Positions 34,940 through 34,967 of a stretch of 34,967 nucleotides of DNA are shown here, piece after piece. The translations under genes and the position numbers were made by a program. This stretch comes from CAZSMK01 sp964608095 (GTDB lineage Bacteria > Sumerlaeota > Sumerlaeia > MWCT01 > JAGHBZ01). The stretch lies in contig CAZSMK010000028.1 in the NCBI GenBank assembly GCA_964608095.1, forward strand, positions 1 to 34,967. Direction: 5' to 3'. Every line of letters begins with the position of its first letter. The first letter of the stretch is position 1. The notes below the pieces were generated by a model. It did not search any database, was not told the origin of the DNA, and worked only from the letters and a program-made list of their open reading frames with translations.

Positions 34940-34967
34940 ATGAGCGAATCGGTGGAATATTTGAAAA
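34940..34967 (+). CDS. Probable start of a gene cut by the window edge
   Basis: ATG at 34940 opens a frame that stays open to the last base and encodes MSESVEYLK. AGGCGA just upstream is a weak ribosome site. Nine codons are too few to identify it. Confidence 0.3.

Noticed and set aside
34876..34960. Possible c-di-GMP (GEMM) riboswitch because of GCAAA and GTTAGGC words
   Set aside because: The words do not occur in the required order and spacing, and the tetraloop-receptor arrangement is missing.

Overview
The window is about 35 kb of bacterial chromosome with complete housekeeping genes (smc, aroA, acpS, dprA) and several very large secreted repeat proteins. The exported proteins have ordinary N-terminal signal peptides and there are many uncharacterised extracellular modules. 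With a GH172/DUF2961 protein carrying a golvesin-like C-terminus, a Memo-family protein and integrin-like FG-GAP propellers, this suggests an uncultivated Gram-negative-type bacterium from a poorly sampled phylum (Sumerlaeota, Hydrogenedentota or Omnitrophota-like lineages come to mind). That placement is an inference without any marker-gene tree. No rRNA, tRNA, CRISPR array, transposase or phage gene was recognised.

Left part (1-10.8 kb, all minus strand): an MsbA-type ABC exporter, a small GGQ release-factor-like ribosome-rescue protein, then two adjacent genes for secreted proteins. The first is a 2023-aa protein with 28 tandem 50-residue propeller-like units. The second is a 722-aa protein with a HYDIN/ASPM-like domain. 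Both end in the same tandem pair of ~155-residue modules (called the EGW module here), and the last module of each is about 94% identical in DNA.

A 1.5 kb gene-free region (10.8-12.3 kb) holds at least five copies of short hairpins that end in the same CCTAC tag, one of them bracketed by a 12-bp direct repeat, plus two larger inverted repeats.

Middle (12.3-23.7 kb): an MFS permease, SMC, and an orphan response regulator with an NTF2-like output domain are on the minus strand. An EamA-type permease is on the plus strand, then a radical SAM protein is divergent from a dprA-aroA pair with 14-bp overlap, followed by acpS.

Right part (23.7-35 kb): acpS runs into a GH172-family secreted glycosidase, which converges on and overlaps a Memo-family protein. 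A secreted helical-repeat protein and a 1598-aa secreted protein follow. The latter has 14 FG-GAP repeats and, once again, two EGW modules at its C-terminus. The window ends in a control region with two perfect dyads ahead of a probable gene start.

The most notable theme is that three different giant exported proteins, at both ends of the window, share the same paired C-terminal module on unrelated N-terminal scaffolds. This looks like a lineage-specific surface or secretion/binding system built by shuffling.
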